From NCBI RefSeq assembly GCF_000835495.1, contig NW_015622543.1, positions 434,001-498,000 on the forward strand: a stretch of 64,000 nucleotides of DNA, written 5' to 3'. Below are positions 34,580 to 44,786 of this stretch, in pieces (position 1 is the first letter of the stretch; every line of letters starts with the position of its first letter). Under the pieces are notes generated by a model that had not been told where the DNA came from, ran no database searches, and worked only from the letters and a program-made list of their open reading frames with translations. The translations under genes were made by a program, and so were the position numbers. This DNA comes from Cladophialophora immunda. Lineage: Eukaryota > Ascomycota > Eurotiomycetes > Chaetothyriales > Herpotrichiellaceae.

Positions 34580-36750
34580 ATGAGCCAGCTCTATTTCGAC
34601 GCCCTGATCGTGGGCGCTGGCTTCGGAGGCATCTATCAGCTCCACAAACTGCTGTCTCTCGGCCTCTCTGTGAAGGTCATCGACTTTGCCGGCGATGTGG
34701 GCGGTACCTGGTACTGGAACCGCTATCCAGGAGCGATGAGCGACACGGAAAGTTTTGTGTACCGGTACTCGTGGGATAAAGACGATCTACAGACCTACCC
34801 GTGGAGTCACCACTACGTGAAGCAACCAGACGTTCTCGCTTATTTGGAACATGTCGTGGACAAGTATGATCTACGGAAGCATATGCAGTTCAATACGGAG
34901 ATGATATCTGCGGACTGGGATGACGAGGCCGGTGTATGGCGGGTCGAGGTCAGTACCGGCGACGTCTTCATCGTGAGGTATCTTGTCACGGCCCTTGGCC
35001 TGCTCTCGAAAGCGAACTATCCCGATATTCCCGGCATAGAGGATTTCCGAGGCGAGATGTGCCACACCGCGAAATGGAGGCCAGAGCTGGACCTCACGAA
35101 CAAGCGAGTTGCCGTCATCGGGTGCGGGTCGACTGGCGTGCAAGTCATCACGGACGTCGCGAAGAAGGTCAAGACACTCACTTGTTTCCAACGGCACCCC
35201 CAGTATTCCGTGCCCAGTGGCGACGCCCCCGTGAGTGAAGAGTACAGAGAACACATCAACGCACATTACCCCGAGATCATGAAGCAGGTCCGCAACTCGG
35301 TGTGCGGCTTCGGCTTTGTCGAGTCAAACACCCCCTACCACGCCGTGGCCCCGGAAGAGCGCGAACAGATCTTCGAAGCACTGTGGCAGAAGGGCAATGG
35401 TTTCCGGTTCATGTTCGGCGGGTTCAGCGACGTCGCCACCAATCGCGAGGCCAACGAGGCTGCCTGCGCATTCATTCGCAAGAAGATAGCCCAGACCGTT
35501 CGAGATCCCCAAAAGGCGAAGAAGCTGATGCCCCATGACTATTACGCCCGGAGGCCCCTATGCGACGGTGGTTATTACGAGCAGTTCAACCGGGACAATG
35601 TTGAGATTGTCGACGTCAACGAGACGCCGATTACAAAGATCACCGCGGACGGGATCGAAGTCAGTGACGGGACGGTGCATCAACTGGACGTCATCATCTT
35701 CGCCACCGGCTTTGACGCCATCGACGGGAACTACAACCGAGTGCGAGTCCGAGGCCGGGACGGCAAGACGTTGAAGGAGCATTGGGACCCTCGCGGCCCG
35801 ACCAGCTATCTGGGCGTCTTTGTGCCTGGGTTCCCCAACCTCTGCATGATCACCGGGCCTCAGGGCCCATTCAGCAACATCCCGCCCGCCATCGAGATCC
35901 ACGTCGAGCTCATCTCGCAGATGATCGAGCGCGCCGAAGAGACCCGGCGCCAGACCAGTGGCCGCCAGGAGTGCAAGGGCGTCATCGAGGCCCTCCCGGA
36001 CGCTGAGGAAGACTGGCTCCAGCAATGTGAACAGGCCGCTGAGGGGAGTCTGTTCAAGGAGACGGCCTCGTGGATCTTTGGCAGCGTAAGTCTCTCGCCC
36101 TCCCCCCNNNNNNNNNNNNNNNNNNNNNNNNNNNNNNNNNNNNNNNNNNNNNNNNNNNNNNNNNNNNNNNNNNNNNNNNNNNNNNNNNNNNNNNNNNNNN
36201 NNNNNNNNNNNNNNNNNNNNNNNNNNNNNNNNNNNNNNNNNNNNNNNNNNNNNNNNNNNNNNNNNNNNNNNNNNNNNNNNNNNNNNNNNNNNNNNNNNNN
36301 NNNNNNNNNNNNNNNNNNNNNNNNNNNNNNNNNNNNNNNNNNNNNNNNNNNNNNNNNNNNNNNNNNNNNNNNNNNNNCCCCCCCACCCCTCCTGCTCGAT
36401 GTTGATATTTTGATCCATCACATGCTACCCCCTTATAAAAATCCCTGCCCCCTCACCCGTCTTACTTTTTCAACTATCTGTCGGACGACACTAACGACTG
36501 TTCACAGAACGTCAAGGGCAAGAAGGTCGCGCTGCGGTTCTTCTTCGGCGGACTGGCCAAGTATCGCGAGGCCGTGCAGGCCATGATCGAGGACGGATAC
36601 CGTGGCTTCGTCCCGCTTGAGGGGACGGAGCAAAAGGAGGGAGAGAAGAGAGGCCACGCCCTCGCCACTGCCGTTCCGATTGAACAAAAGCCTGCGCCTC
36701 TCAACACCATCACGAGCGTCCCTTCCGAGTTGGTCGAGGCTCTCAACTAA
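34580..36750 (+). CDS. Baeyer-Villiger monooxygenase, second paralogue
   Basis: Two exons (34580-36085, 36508-36750) encode 582 residues. FAD motif GAGFGG is at residues 12-17, GGTWYWNRYPGAMSD at 41-55, the intact fingerprint FRGEMCHTAKW at 156-166 with His162, and the NADPH motif GCGSTGVQ follows. The exon junction joins KETASWIFGS to NVKGKKVALRFFFGG in phase, matching the C-terminal block of the family. The 422-base intron is much longer than others in the window and contains a 270-base N gap flanked by C-rich runs, so its true length is unknown. A charged C-terminal extension of about 40 residues (EGTEQKEGEKRGH...) goes beyond the usual end. The substrate is unknown. It is clearly diverged from the paralogue at 3.9-5.6 kb, so this is not a recent duplication. 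Confidence 0.93.
36108..36377. other. assembly gap (270 N) within a BVMO intron
   Basis: A run of N is bounded by CCCTCCCCCC on the left and CCCCCCACCCCTCC on the right. Both edges are poly-C tracts inside the last intron of the second BVMO, so the missing DNA is probably a low-complexity C-rich tract that resisted sequencing. The gap does not interrupt coding sequence as modelled. Confidence 0.95.
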
Positions 36751-37244
36751 TGGGCGAAGCTGCCGATGGCCGAATTCCTCGCCAGCCCCTCCCGCTTTGT
36801 CTCCGGCCGAGCGACAATCCAGGATGCAGATGCCACGACGATTCTCTTCGAGGTGCCGGCTAGGGTGGGGGATTATCTCTCCTCCTGAATCGGTTCCCAG
36901 AGTATTGTGCAGGAACCACGGGCAGATCTAGTAGCCGAACAGAACATGAAAGTGGTCTTCTCTCAACACCTACCTAACACGAGCATTGGGAGAAAATCAA
37001 ATCCTACAGATATAGTCGCTTTTGATGTCATAAGTTCTCTTATTCTTTTCTCCTGGGATCAAATCCGATCCCTCACATTTATTCCATGTCTGTTACATGT
37101 GGGACCCAAGCACGGTCCCAATCCTTTTCAAGAGCAGTAATCTATCTGCAACCGTAGAAGCCTTTACACATCAACACTCGTCACCAGTCATGAAACTTGA
37201 TCACCCAACAAGATGTGCTCCAAACATCCAGACAAACTGTACAA
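36751..37244. other. convergent intergenic region
   Basis: It lies between the second BVMO and the F-box/LRR gene. The first 150 bases after the BVMO stop stay GC-rich and open in one frame, but no motif is recognised. The rest is AT-richer and empty. Confidence 0.45.
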
Positions 37245-39287
37245 CTACCACGCGTATTCAGTCGAAACCTGCTGGCTGTTTCCTTGCCTCCACTCTCCGT
37301 CATCACTCGGTTCACTATCAAGGAAGTCGTTTTCGTGATACTGTGTTTCGGCAGGTCGTTGGTCCGAGATCACGAGGTTTACCACGTCACATCTGCCTTG
37401 AATAGCACTCGGAGCTGGCGTGTCGCTCTCATCAGTGGTATCGCTGAGGCTGAGCTTCTTGAGGTGACCGTTTGCGATCCGAGAGCTCTGTCGCTGCGAT
37501 GCAGAAGGTATCTTCTTTGACAACTTGCTCCTGACATTGGAAGGTTCTTCAGTGTTGAGAAAGACATTCTCTAGCTTTGGCAGCCATCTCTGTCTGAACT
37601 TCGCCCGGTCGCGCCAGCTGGCATCTTTCAAGATCGCCTTAATGTTGAGTCTCCTTAGTTGCGGCAGATGCTCAGAAGAATCAACCAGCGACGCGAGAAA
37701 TTCTTCTGCGGCTTCTTGTGTCAATTGACGCATATTTTCGATCGAGATGCTAGCAAGGTAGGTGGGCCAAGTAGGAGGTCCATTAGGTAGTAGCTCATCG
37801 TAGAGGGGTTCGCGGTCGCGGAAGGAAGTCGGATCTATATAGAGCATATCGATCTCTAGGTGTTGCAAGTGAGGGCACAGAGATTGAAGGTTGGCCATGA
37901 AACCCAAATCCATCGACTGATTGCCATCAAGTTTGAGGACCCGGAGGCTGGAGCCGCCGGTCAAATAGCCCTCCAAAGCGTCGGAGGTAAGACGGGGGCA
38001 ATTCGTCAGTTCCAAGTGTAGGAGTCCAGGCGGAAGCATTGGCATAGTAATCTCGTCAACGATGCCGCAATTTCGAAATGACAGGGACTGCAATTCAGGG
38101 ACACTGCTTAACACTCCGATCAGTAAGCTGCGCGCCTCGGTGATGTCTGGTTCCTTGGCCTTTTCGGGCAGACTCAGGTTAAGAAACGTTAGGTCGCGCA
38201 AGCGGCTGAAAGAGGGTCTGCATTGAGCATCCACGGCTATCCTGAGGACGTCGGCTGTATTCGGAAACCTTCCATTCCACTCAAAGCTTCTCATGAAGAG
38301 ATGATCAGCCTCCAAACGTTCGAAGAGCTCTGTCGGGTAACTCCACTTGAATTTCTTCGCTGTCGGTTGTGCCCATATTACAGTTGTGAGGTCATCGTAG
38401 TTGGAATAGAGTCTCAGCCCTTGCAACAGAGGAGTCATAGAAATCAACCTATCCATTGAGATACCACTCTTCTTAACGAGAAGTTGTTTGACTTCAATGT
38501 CGAGGAAATGGATCTTTCTCCGGTAATCAGTTGAAAGTGACTCAGGAGCTTGCTCGAGCAGATTGATGAGACTGTGGGCTCGCCATGGTGGGTACAGAGG
38601 AGGGCTGTAAAGCAAAGCTGCTGTGCAGGCTTCGCGAAAGGAGCGACACAAGGTCCCTGTTGCACACAGCCAGTTGATCGAAGGCTGCGCTCGCGACGTC
38701 GGACCGTAGAGTGGATATGCAGCATATTGCATAATGTTCACGAGAACAAGGTACGGCAGTTGCTGCCACGGGGGAATCCGCATGTTGTCGGATAAAAATG
38801 ATATATCATTAGAGAGCTTCGTGTTCATTTTGTTCCGGTTGTTGTTGGAAAGCGAAGGCTTCTGTTGTTTGTAGGTTTTGAATAAGTGCTTCGCATTCAT
38901 TTGGCTCCCAGTCTGGTTGGAAGACGAAGTTTTTTGTCGTTTGCTCGGGTTGAGCAAGCGCTGCCGCCTGGGTGTTGGTGCAGGTCCTGATTTCCTCTTT
39001 GGTAGCCATGTCGGCTTCTGCGAATGTGGCTGTGATCTCGTAGTTCTTTGAGGTCGAACACTCGAGTGGGTGGAGGTGGACTGAGAGTCTGATTCACCGG
39101 ACAAGGGATCTGAGATATCATCGCTATCGTCGTCACTTGATTCTCTGTATGTCTGTATTCGACGGGCAGCCCGGTTAGGTCGAGGGTTGGTGGTGAACTC
39201 ATGTAGGTCATCGGTATCGCTATCGTCATTCGGATACTGGACTCGAGGGCCGCGACGAGGCCGACTGCGGGTTGAGGACTGCGCCAT
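37245..39287 (-). CDS. F-box/leucine-rich-repeat protein
   Basis: A single exon of 680 residues starting MAQSSTRSRPRRGPRVQYP (39287). The first 175 residues are disordered, with acidic DDDSDD stretches, basic patches and a Gln/Asn-rich part. An F-box-like segment follows at about 175-240 (IPPWQQLPYLVLVNIMQYAA ... WLCATGTLCRSFREACTAALL). Leucine-rich repeats come next at about 340-560: RLRDLTFLNLSLPEKA, ELQSLSFRNCGI, GLLHLELTNCPRLTSDALEG, SLRVLKLDGNQSMDLGFM, HLQHLEIDML. This is the layout of Grr1/Amn1-like SCF substrate receptors, and the N-terminal RRGPRV motif recurs in fungal relatives. The target is unknown; a nuclear location is suggested by the basic patches. Confidence 0.85.
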   Translation of the reverse strand: MAQSSTRSRPRRGPRVQYPNDDSDTDDLHEFTTNPRPNRAARRIQTYRESSDDDSDDISDPLSGESDSQSTSTHSSVRPQRTTRSQPHSQKPTWLPKRKSGPAPTPRRQRLLNPSKRQKTSSSNQTGSQMNAKHLFKTYKQQKPSLSNNNRNKMNTKLSNDISFLSDNMRIPPWQQLPYLVLVNIMQYAAYPLYGPTSRAQPSINWLCATGTLCRSFREACTAALLYSPPLYPPWRAHSLINLLEQAPESLSTDYRRKIHFLDIEVKQLLVKKSGISMDRLISMTPLLQGLRLYSNYDDLTTVIWAQPTAKKFKWSYPTELFERLEADHLFMRSFEWNGRFPNTADVLRIAVDAQCRPSFSRLRDLTFLNLSLPEKAKEPDITEARSLLIGVLSSVPELQSLSFRNCGIVDEITMPMLPPGLLHLELTNCPRLTSDALEGYLTGGSSLRVLKLDGNQSMDLGFMANLQSLCPHLQHLEIDMLYIDPTSFRDREPLYDELLPNGPPTWPTYLASISIENMRQLTQEAAEEFLASLVDSSEHLPQLRRLNIKAILKDASWRDRAKFRQRWLPKLENVFLNTEEPSNVRSKLSKKIPSASQRQSSRIANGHLKKLSLSDTTDESDTPAPSAIQGRCDVVNLVISDQRPAETQYHENDFLDSEPSDDGEWRQGNSQQVSTEYAW

Positions 39288-41539
39288 GGTGGGGAAGCGC
39301 AGGTCGGGCGGTGGCGGAGCAATGGACAAAAGAGGGACACTGTCGAAACTCCTATCGTGTACGTCTAGAATGGTGTTGAGACAGAAAGACCGAGCGTCGA
39401 CATTCTAGGGTTCCCCTATTGCGACGAGGACTTGTTGGTGCAGGGTACCGCTGGTATCGGTCAGTCGCAGGATTGCATGACTACAAAGGTCGCATGCAAG
39501 TAATGAGATCTTGCATCACCTTGAATCACACAAGTGGCGGATCTTGCCGCAGCCATACCGCATTAGTGGTGTTAGCAGTCTCAAGGGAAAGTATCCCGAG
39601 GAGAGAGGGGGTCCCATGTACTTGATACTTGAATGCCAGCACGCTCACCGCTTCACTCTCAATAGGTACTGCATTTAGGATGCTGCGAGGCTGCAATATT
39701 TCTTCGGCGTGTCGTGCTGCTGTGATCAACCATGCCCTAGCTATTAACTATTGCCAAAGTCTGAGAGTGTCGTTTGCGACTGTCTGTGCCGGGGCGGAGT
39801 ATAAGTCCTCTCTAGACGGGACTGCGCCCGATCGGTGGGAGGCACGGTGAAGACTCCGTATTTTGGGGTATCACGACTATTCCTGTTCCTGGCAGACGGT
39901 GCCTGAAAACCCTCGGTACCACCCAATGCTCCTCATCCGAGGATGCTAAGCAGGCCACAGGCTTGTTTGCATTTGCTGTCTTGCAAATCCCAGGGTGTGG
40001 AATCGGCCATTGGGTATCTTGATGGGCGCAAGAGATGGAGAACTCTGGATTCTTGATCGTTCAATATCGAGACAGGGTTTTGATGTGGCTGTCGAATGAT
40101 CCGCAGTGCACAAGTAAGGAAGCTGGGAGTTCTCGCCTGCTAGCGGTGGAAGCGGGGGCGTCAGTGGCAGGCTCAGCGGGCCCCCCTTAGGCCTAGAGCC
40201 CACGAATAGCAGGCCCTCCGTGCAGGTACCTAGGTGCCTTCGGTGCTAGCGAGGCTTGGTAGTGGCCTGGTGGACAGCGGAGGCAGGTGGTCGCAGGAGA
40301 CAAAAGCCAAAGGTGCACAGACCTGCAGGACGGACATGCAACCTGCACTGCCACTGAAAATCATGCACGTTTATCTTGGTCGTGGGCGGTGGCGGCGTTG
40401 ATCATCACCACGCCGTGCCCATGCGTTCACCCAGCGACAGATACTTATCCCAGTGACAGTGGTAGAGTGTACATGTGTGCATTGGAATCAATCACTCGGC
40501 AATCTCTGTCCGGGTCTGTTATCGGTGACTTAGCATCTGCTGTGTGTTTCATGTTGCCATACCCAAATCTCCCGCCCATCAACGGGCTGGCGCTCCGTGG
40601 TTCCATGGGCCATGGGCTGGGCTGGCAATAATAATGGGCACTACCCAGAGGCGCTAGGCACTGGGCACTGGGCACTGGGCAGCTTGTTCTCGTATGCCAT
40701 GCCACGCCCTGGTTTCCGCAGATCCACTCGCAACCTCGCCCTTTCCCAGCACGTCAGCCAATCTCACTACCTGGTCGATGCCAGGGAGCTCCTGCTGCTG
40801 GTTGCTTGGGGATTGCACCTTGACTACTCGTGGGTACCACTGCTACCACCCCCAGACAAGCTCTCCCACTCAATCATCTCCCTTGCTCTCGTAGAGGCCA
40901 AAGTGAGAGCCATCACCCGTCCCCTTCACATACGAGTCTTCTCCCCGGCATCGAGAAACCAAGATAAAGCAGTGGTCAAGCTGTCCTCGCGCCCGTTACA
41001 TCATCCCCATTCCCGTCCTGCAGCAACTCAACTCTAAGTGACAGATCTGCAAGGAACTCTTCTCTACAACTTTTTCCTGCCCCCCCGGTCCATCCTCTCC
41101 TTCCAGCCCCAGAGGAGGCCCCCCATCATCCTTATTTGCCGACTCCGATCAAGTCACCCTGCCAACTTTTCTGGTTTGCTGCACCACGCCTGCGCGACTG
41201 CAAACCTGCGCACCCTGCAGCAAAAACCCAGCCAATCCTGCACCTTGCGAACCAACGGCCCTTCCTTCCACTCTTCTTCCGTCCTTCAAAGACATTCTTC
41301 TCCAAAAATAATCCCATTGACTCTAAAGTCCTCCAACTACCGATCGACGAAACACCTCCCACCCCTCGACCACCCTGCCAGCGCAGCTTGCTCGGATCGT
41401 CTGAAACAGGCGCAGCCCGTCATCTGAGATTTCCTCCAAAATCTACAGCGCATGGTGTTTCACGTCGCTATCCTGTACTTCCCTCTCGTCATCTCCTCTA
41501 CCGTCATCGAGACTCCGGCTTCTTGACCTCGTTGTGGAA
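39288..41539. other. 2.2-kb gene-poor region between divergent F-box/LRR and Chs7-like genes
   Basis: No supported gene. It contains GC-rich low-complexity DNA, the GGCACTG heptamer repeat at 40657-40680 and pyrimidine-rich stretches at 41060-41300 that look like the 5' leader of the downstream Chs7-like gene. Long transcript leaders are common in fungal genes of this type. Confidence 0.45.
40657..40680. repeat. GGCACTG heptamer tandem repeat
   Basis: Three perfect copies of GGCACTG plus a partial fourth. Related GGGCATGGGCTGGGCTGG sequence lies about 40-60 bases upstream, so the area is repeat-prone. Non-coding as far as I can tell. Confidence 0.9.
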
Positions 41540-42527
41540 ATGGGTGGAACACAGTATGGAAAATTCCAAGTAGGATCCCTCAGGCACTCGAGTCTGGCTA
41601 TCCAAACCACTGACCTACGACTCCAGGACTTCTGTCGCGATGCGACACTACCTATATGCAACGTCAGACTCTTCCCCCCTCCAGCGATAAGCTCCTAGTC
41701 CCCTTCTAACTGCTATCCAGATCCTCGTCACGAATAACCAACCACCCGGCCTTGCGTATGGCGGTTGTGTCCTGCGTGGAATCACTCTGAGTAACAACCG
41801 GAATCTTGCCAATCTGGGTTCAATACTGCTCTGTGGCATCGCCATCGTCGTCACGCTGTTTCTGCTATGGCGCGCAGAAAGGAAAGCTGCTGCGGTCGGT
41901 CGCCGGGAAATGCAGATGTTTCTGGTCGGATATCTGATCATTGAAATCTGTGAAATATTTACGGTCGGCGGATTTCCATTGAACAACGATGTGCGGAAAG
42001 GGTTCACGGCTGTCCATCTGGCCGCTATCGTGGCGACCATGTGGATCTTACTCATGAATGCAGTGGTGGGTTACCAATTAGTGGACGACGGCACACCATT
42101 GTCGATGGGGTTGATTGGCTTCAGCTCCCTGGCATTGTTCATTGGCACTGGCTACATTGCACTCGACACGGCCTTCTCTTGGACTGGGTTTTGGGACAGC
42201 TCGTTGCACCCACCGCACCAAAGCTACGCCCTCTACACGTTGTATCAGCTGGCACCCTTGGTCTTCCTGTTTTTATTCTTCGTCCTCGAGTCGATACTGG
42301 TTCTCAAGGTCCTGGGCGAGACGAAGCCAATGGTCTATTTGGTCGCTGCCGCCCTCCTCTTCGCCATCGGCCAGGTCTTCATGTATGTGATATCGAAGCA
42401 CATATGCGAAGGCACCCATGGCGACATCAATGGCACCCTTTTTGAGACCCTATTCACGCTCCTCAGCGTTGTGGCGGTGTTTGTGTTCTGGTCATCAATT
42501 ACTGAAGACGACTGGCCCATCCAATGA
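41540..42527 (+). CDS. Chs7-family membrane protein (chitin synthase export chaperone-like)
   Basis: Three exons (41540-41569, 41627-41662, 41721-42527; introns 57 and 58 nt) encode 290 residues. The two tiny first exons give MGGTQYGKFQ and DFCRDATLPICN, matching the conserved cysteine-containing lumenal N-terminus of the family. They are followed by ILVTNNQPPGLAYGGCVLRG. Seven hydrophobic segments follow: SILLCGIAIVVTLFLLW, EMQMFLVGYLIIEICEIF, AAIVATMWILLMNAVVGY, LIGFSSLALFIGTGYIAL, LYQLAPLVFLFLFFVLESIL, VYLVAAALLFAIGQVFMYVI and LFTLLSVVAVFVFWSSI. Budding-yeast Chs7 helps chitin synthase III leave the ER; filamentous fungi carry a paralogue of this type, whose client is less certain. The end is ITEDDWPIQ. 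Confidence 0.88.
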
Positions 42528-43048
42528 TCATGGCAGGACCATAGCCAGGGGTTTTGAAACGGCCGTCATAGGGAAAAAGTCTTGGGTCTACCGGAGTTGT
42601 CGTCGAGTTCCTCTTCTTGGCCGGGGCAATTGAAGGTGAAGAAATGATCTTTAATATCTCGAGACGGCAAAACCGGTGCGACACCCCCTCCTTACCTGAA
42701 CAAGGAGCGCCCTTGTGCTTTGTCGCAATATCCTCATGTTTCCCCATTGGAGGGGTTGGGCATGATAGCTTGACGAGTTACGCAGCGTTTGGCATCTGTG
42801 AAATGTGTATTGATCGCAATTTCCTGGGAGGTTTCAGGTTTCAGTCGATTTCAGCGTAATTCATGGGCCAAAACAAATTTCCGCGTCGACTTGAGGGCTG
42901 TGAGCTGGTATCATACAGCGACCATTTGACCTAGACTAGAATATAGTAGTAGTCCAGCGAAGACATATTTTTGTGCTGGACGGACAATATATGAGACATC
43001 CTCTGCATTTCTGTGGTTGAAAACGAATCTTGTAAGTGAATCGACAAC
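42528..43048. other. convergent intergenic region
   Basis: 521 bases, AT-richer towards the right, with no gene visible. Confidence 0.5.
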
Positions 43049-43836
43049 CTACAACTCCGTACTCATCATAGATGGTGCACCCGTGGCGTTGAGCACGGCC
43101 TTCCAACAGGATTTCGTCAAACGACCAGCCGCCGTGTCAAATTTCAGAGAACCAGCTTGACTCCAACGCAAGGTAACGTCCACTCCGAGCGCCCTAGTAA
43201 GTTCCTCAACCAATGAGTTCCAATTCCAGTATCCAGAAGTGAGGGCAAAGACGTCGCTGAAGCTGCTGTTTCTGCTCCGGTCGTGGTTGAGGATACGACC
43301 AACTTTTGCCGAGCTTCATCGAACAATTCCTCTGCCGTGTTTTTGGCCGCGTTCGCAAGACCGGCGACGGTTGTCCGTGCGACGTCTGTGAGGAAGCCTC
43401 CCATCTCCGACGCAGCAGCACCGTTGCTCGCCTGTCCCGTCATGTTCCCGAGATTGCCCGAAAAGTCCGTCGTATATAACCTCGGAGTGAACCAAGCCGC
43501 AATCGTCTCGTACGAGGACAACTCTCCGCCATCAGGATGTTGGGATGTTAGGATGGGTAGGTCGATGAAGCACCGATTTGACCAGTGGCATGACGACGCG
43601 AAGAGTATGATGAGGAGAAACGAGCAGTATATGCACGGGCGGTTGAGGAGGTACGTGAGCACGAGCAGGAGGATGAGATGTATGGGCGACAGGCTGAGGG
43701 GAAGAGGGAGCAGAAGGAGTGGAAGGTATCTGATCGCACGGGCGCTGTTAGAACATGTTCGTAACCCTCATAACGAGACAGGAGGGGGGAAAGGAGGGCG
43801 ACAGCCTACTTACGAGCGAAGACAATACATTGGCAT
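43049..43836 (-). CDS. uncharacterised membrane protein, three-exon model
   Basis: I do not recognise this gene. A model with exons 43836-43814, 43744-43304 and 43256-43049 (introns 69 and 47 nt; GTAAGT...TCTAACAG and GTTGGT...TTCAG) is in phase throughout and gives 223 residues. The N-terminus has two Leu-rich hydrophobic stretches (YLPLLLLPLPLSLSPIHLIL and CIYCSFLLIILFASSC), so a membrane anchor is likely. The middle is Gly/Ala/Thr-rich with TGQASNGAAASEMGGFLTDV and an amphipathic ANAAKNTAEELFDEARQ helix. The last exon reads DVFALTSGYWNWNSLVEELT, RALGVDVTLRWSQAGSLKFD and KSCWKAVLNATGAPSMMSTE, which looks like real coding sequence. The second splice is the weaker one. Function unknown. Confidence 0.45.
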
Positions 43837-44786
43837 TGATATGATGTGTCTTTAGATCTGTAAAAGTAGGAGGAAGTTAATCGAACTTTGTAATACTTGC
43901 GCGTTTAGTGCTGAGAGGGGAAAGGGCTGCCAACACTTTGTATGTACTCGGTACAGGTGGAACTTTTTTGAGATGGTGTGGAACTTGGATTCAGGCTGGC
44001 TCAGCCAAGCAGGACGAATGAGCATCTCTGTATTCAGGATGATTTAGGATTTTTGTTGCTGCTGCAGCGCCCAGACATAAAGGGGTTGAGCAAAACACGC
44101 ATAGTCTGCAGAAGCGGTGACACTGGTCTCGAGACACAGCAGCCTGTATTGACACTCATTCTGGGCAGCACCTTGGGCTTCTACATCATACACATGTACC
44201 GAGGACTTGTATGCAGCGAGTGCCCTTCAGTCGGTAGCCCGGAACTGGTACCTACTCGCGGTAGGGAGGCATTCGGTAGTCAAAGTACAGTTGTTAGGCG
44301 CCATAGACACCCACATGGACCCGGGAGGATTTTGCCGGGGCGACCAAGGTGCAGTTCGCAGCTGGGAGGATGGCCCGCCTTGGCCAGGTGAGCCGCCGCA
44401 GACTCCTGCAGGCTGCAGGCAGCGGGCACGTGCGGGTGGCAGCAGTCATGATCGAATTGGAGCTCCCAGACTGCGGAGAAATTTTGACGAGCCACTCGTC
44501 GCCGTATCGACGTCTGATTCACCTCGATTCATCTTTCCTTCACCTTCCTCTGGATTGCTCAGGGCTTTATGTTTTCATCAGCAAACACCTTCCACCCACC
44601 CTCCCGGTTAATCGCGTGTTGAACATACCCTCTTCTTTTTCCTGCACGTTTCGGTGCTGCCACTCATTCCTGCCTCTTCTCTGGCTCCCGGTGTAGCATC
44701 CGGGTGACGCAGAACCATTATCCTTTGCCTTTCTACATTCGGATCGTGAGCTCATCGGCCTGGACGTCCTTGGACTGACTGGAATA
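43837..44786. other. divergent promoter region upstream of EDC4
   Basis: About 950 bases of spacer between the membrane-protein gene and EDC4. Only short frames; the last 250 bases are pyrimidine-rich, consistent with a transcript leader. Confidence 0.5.
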
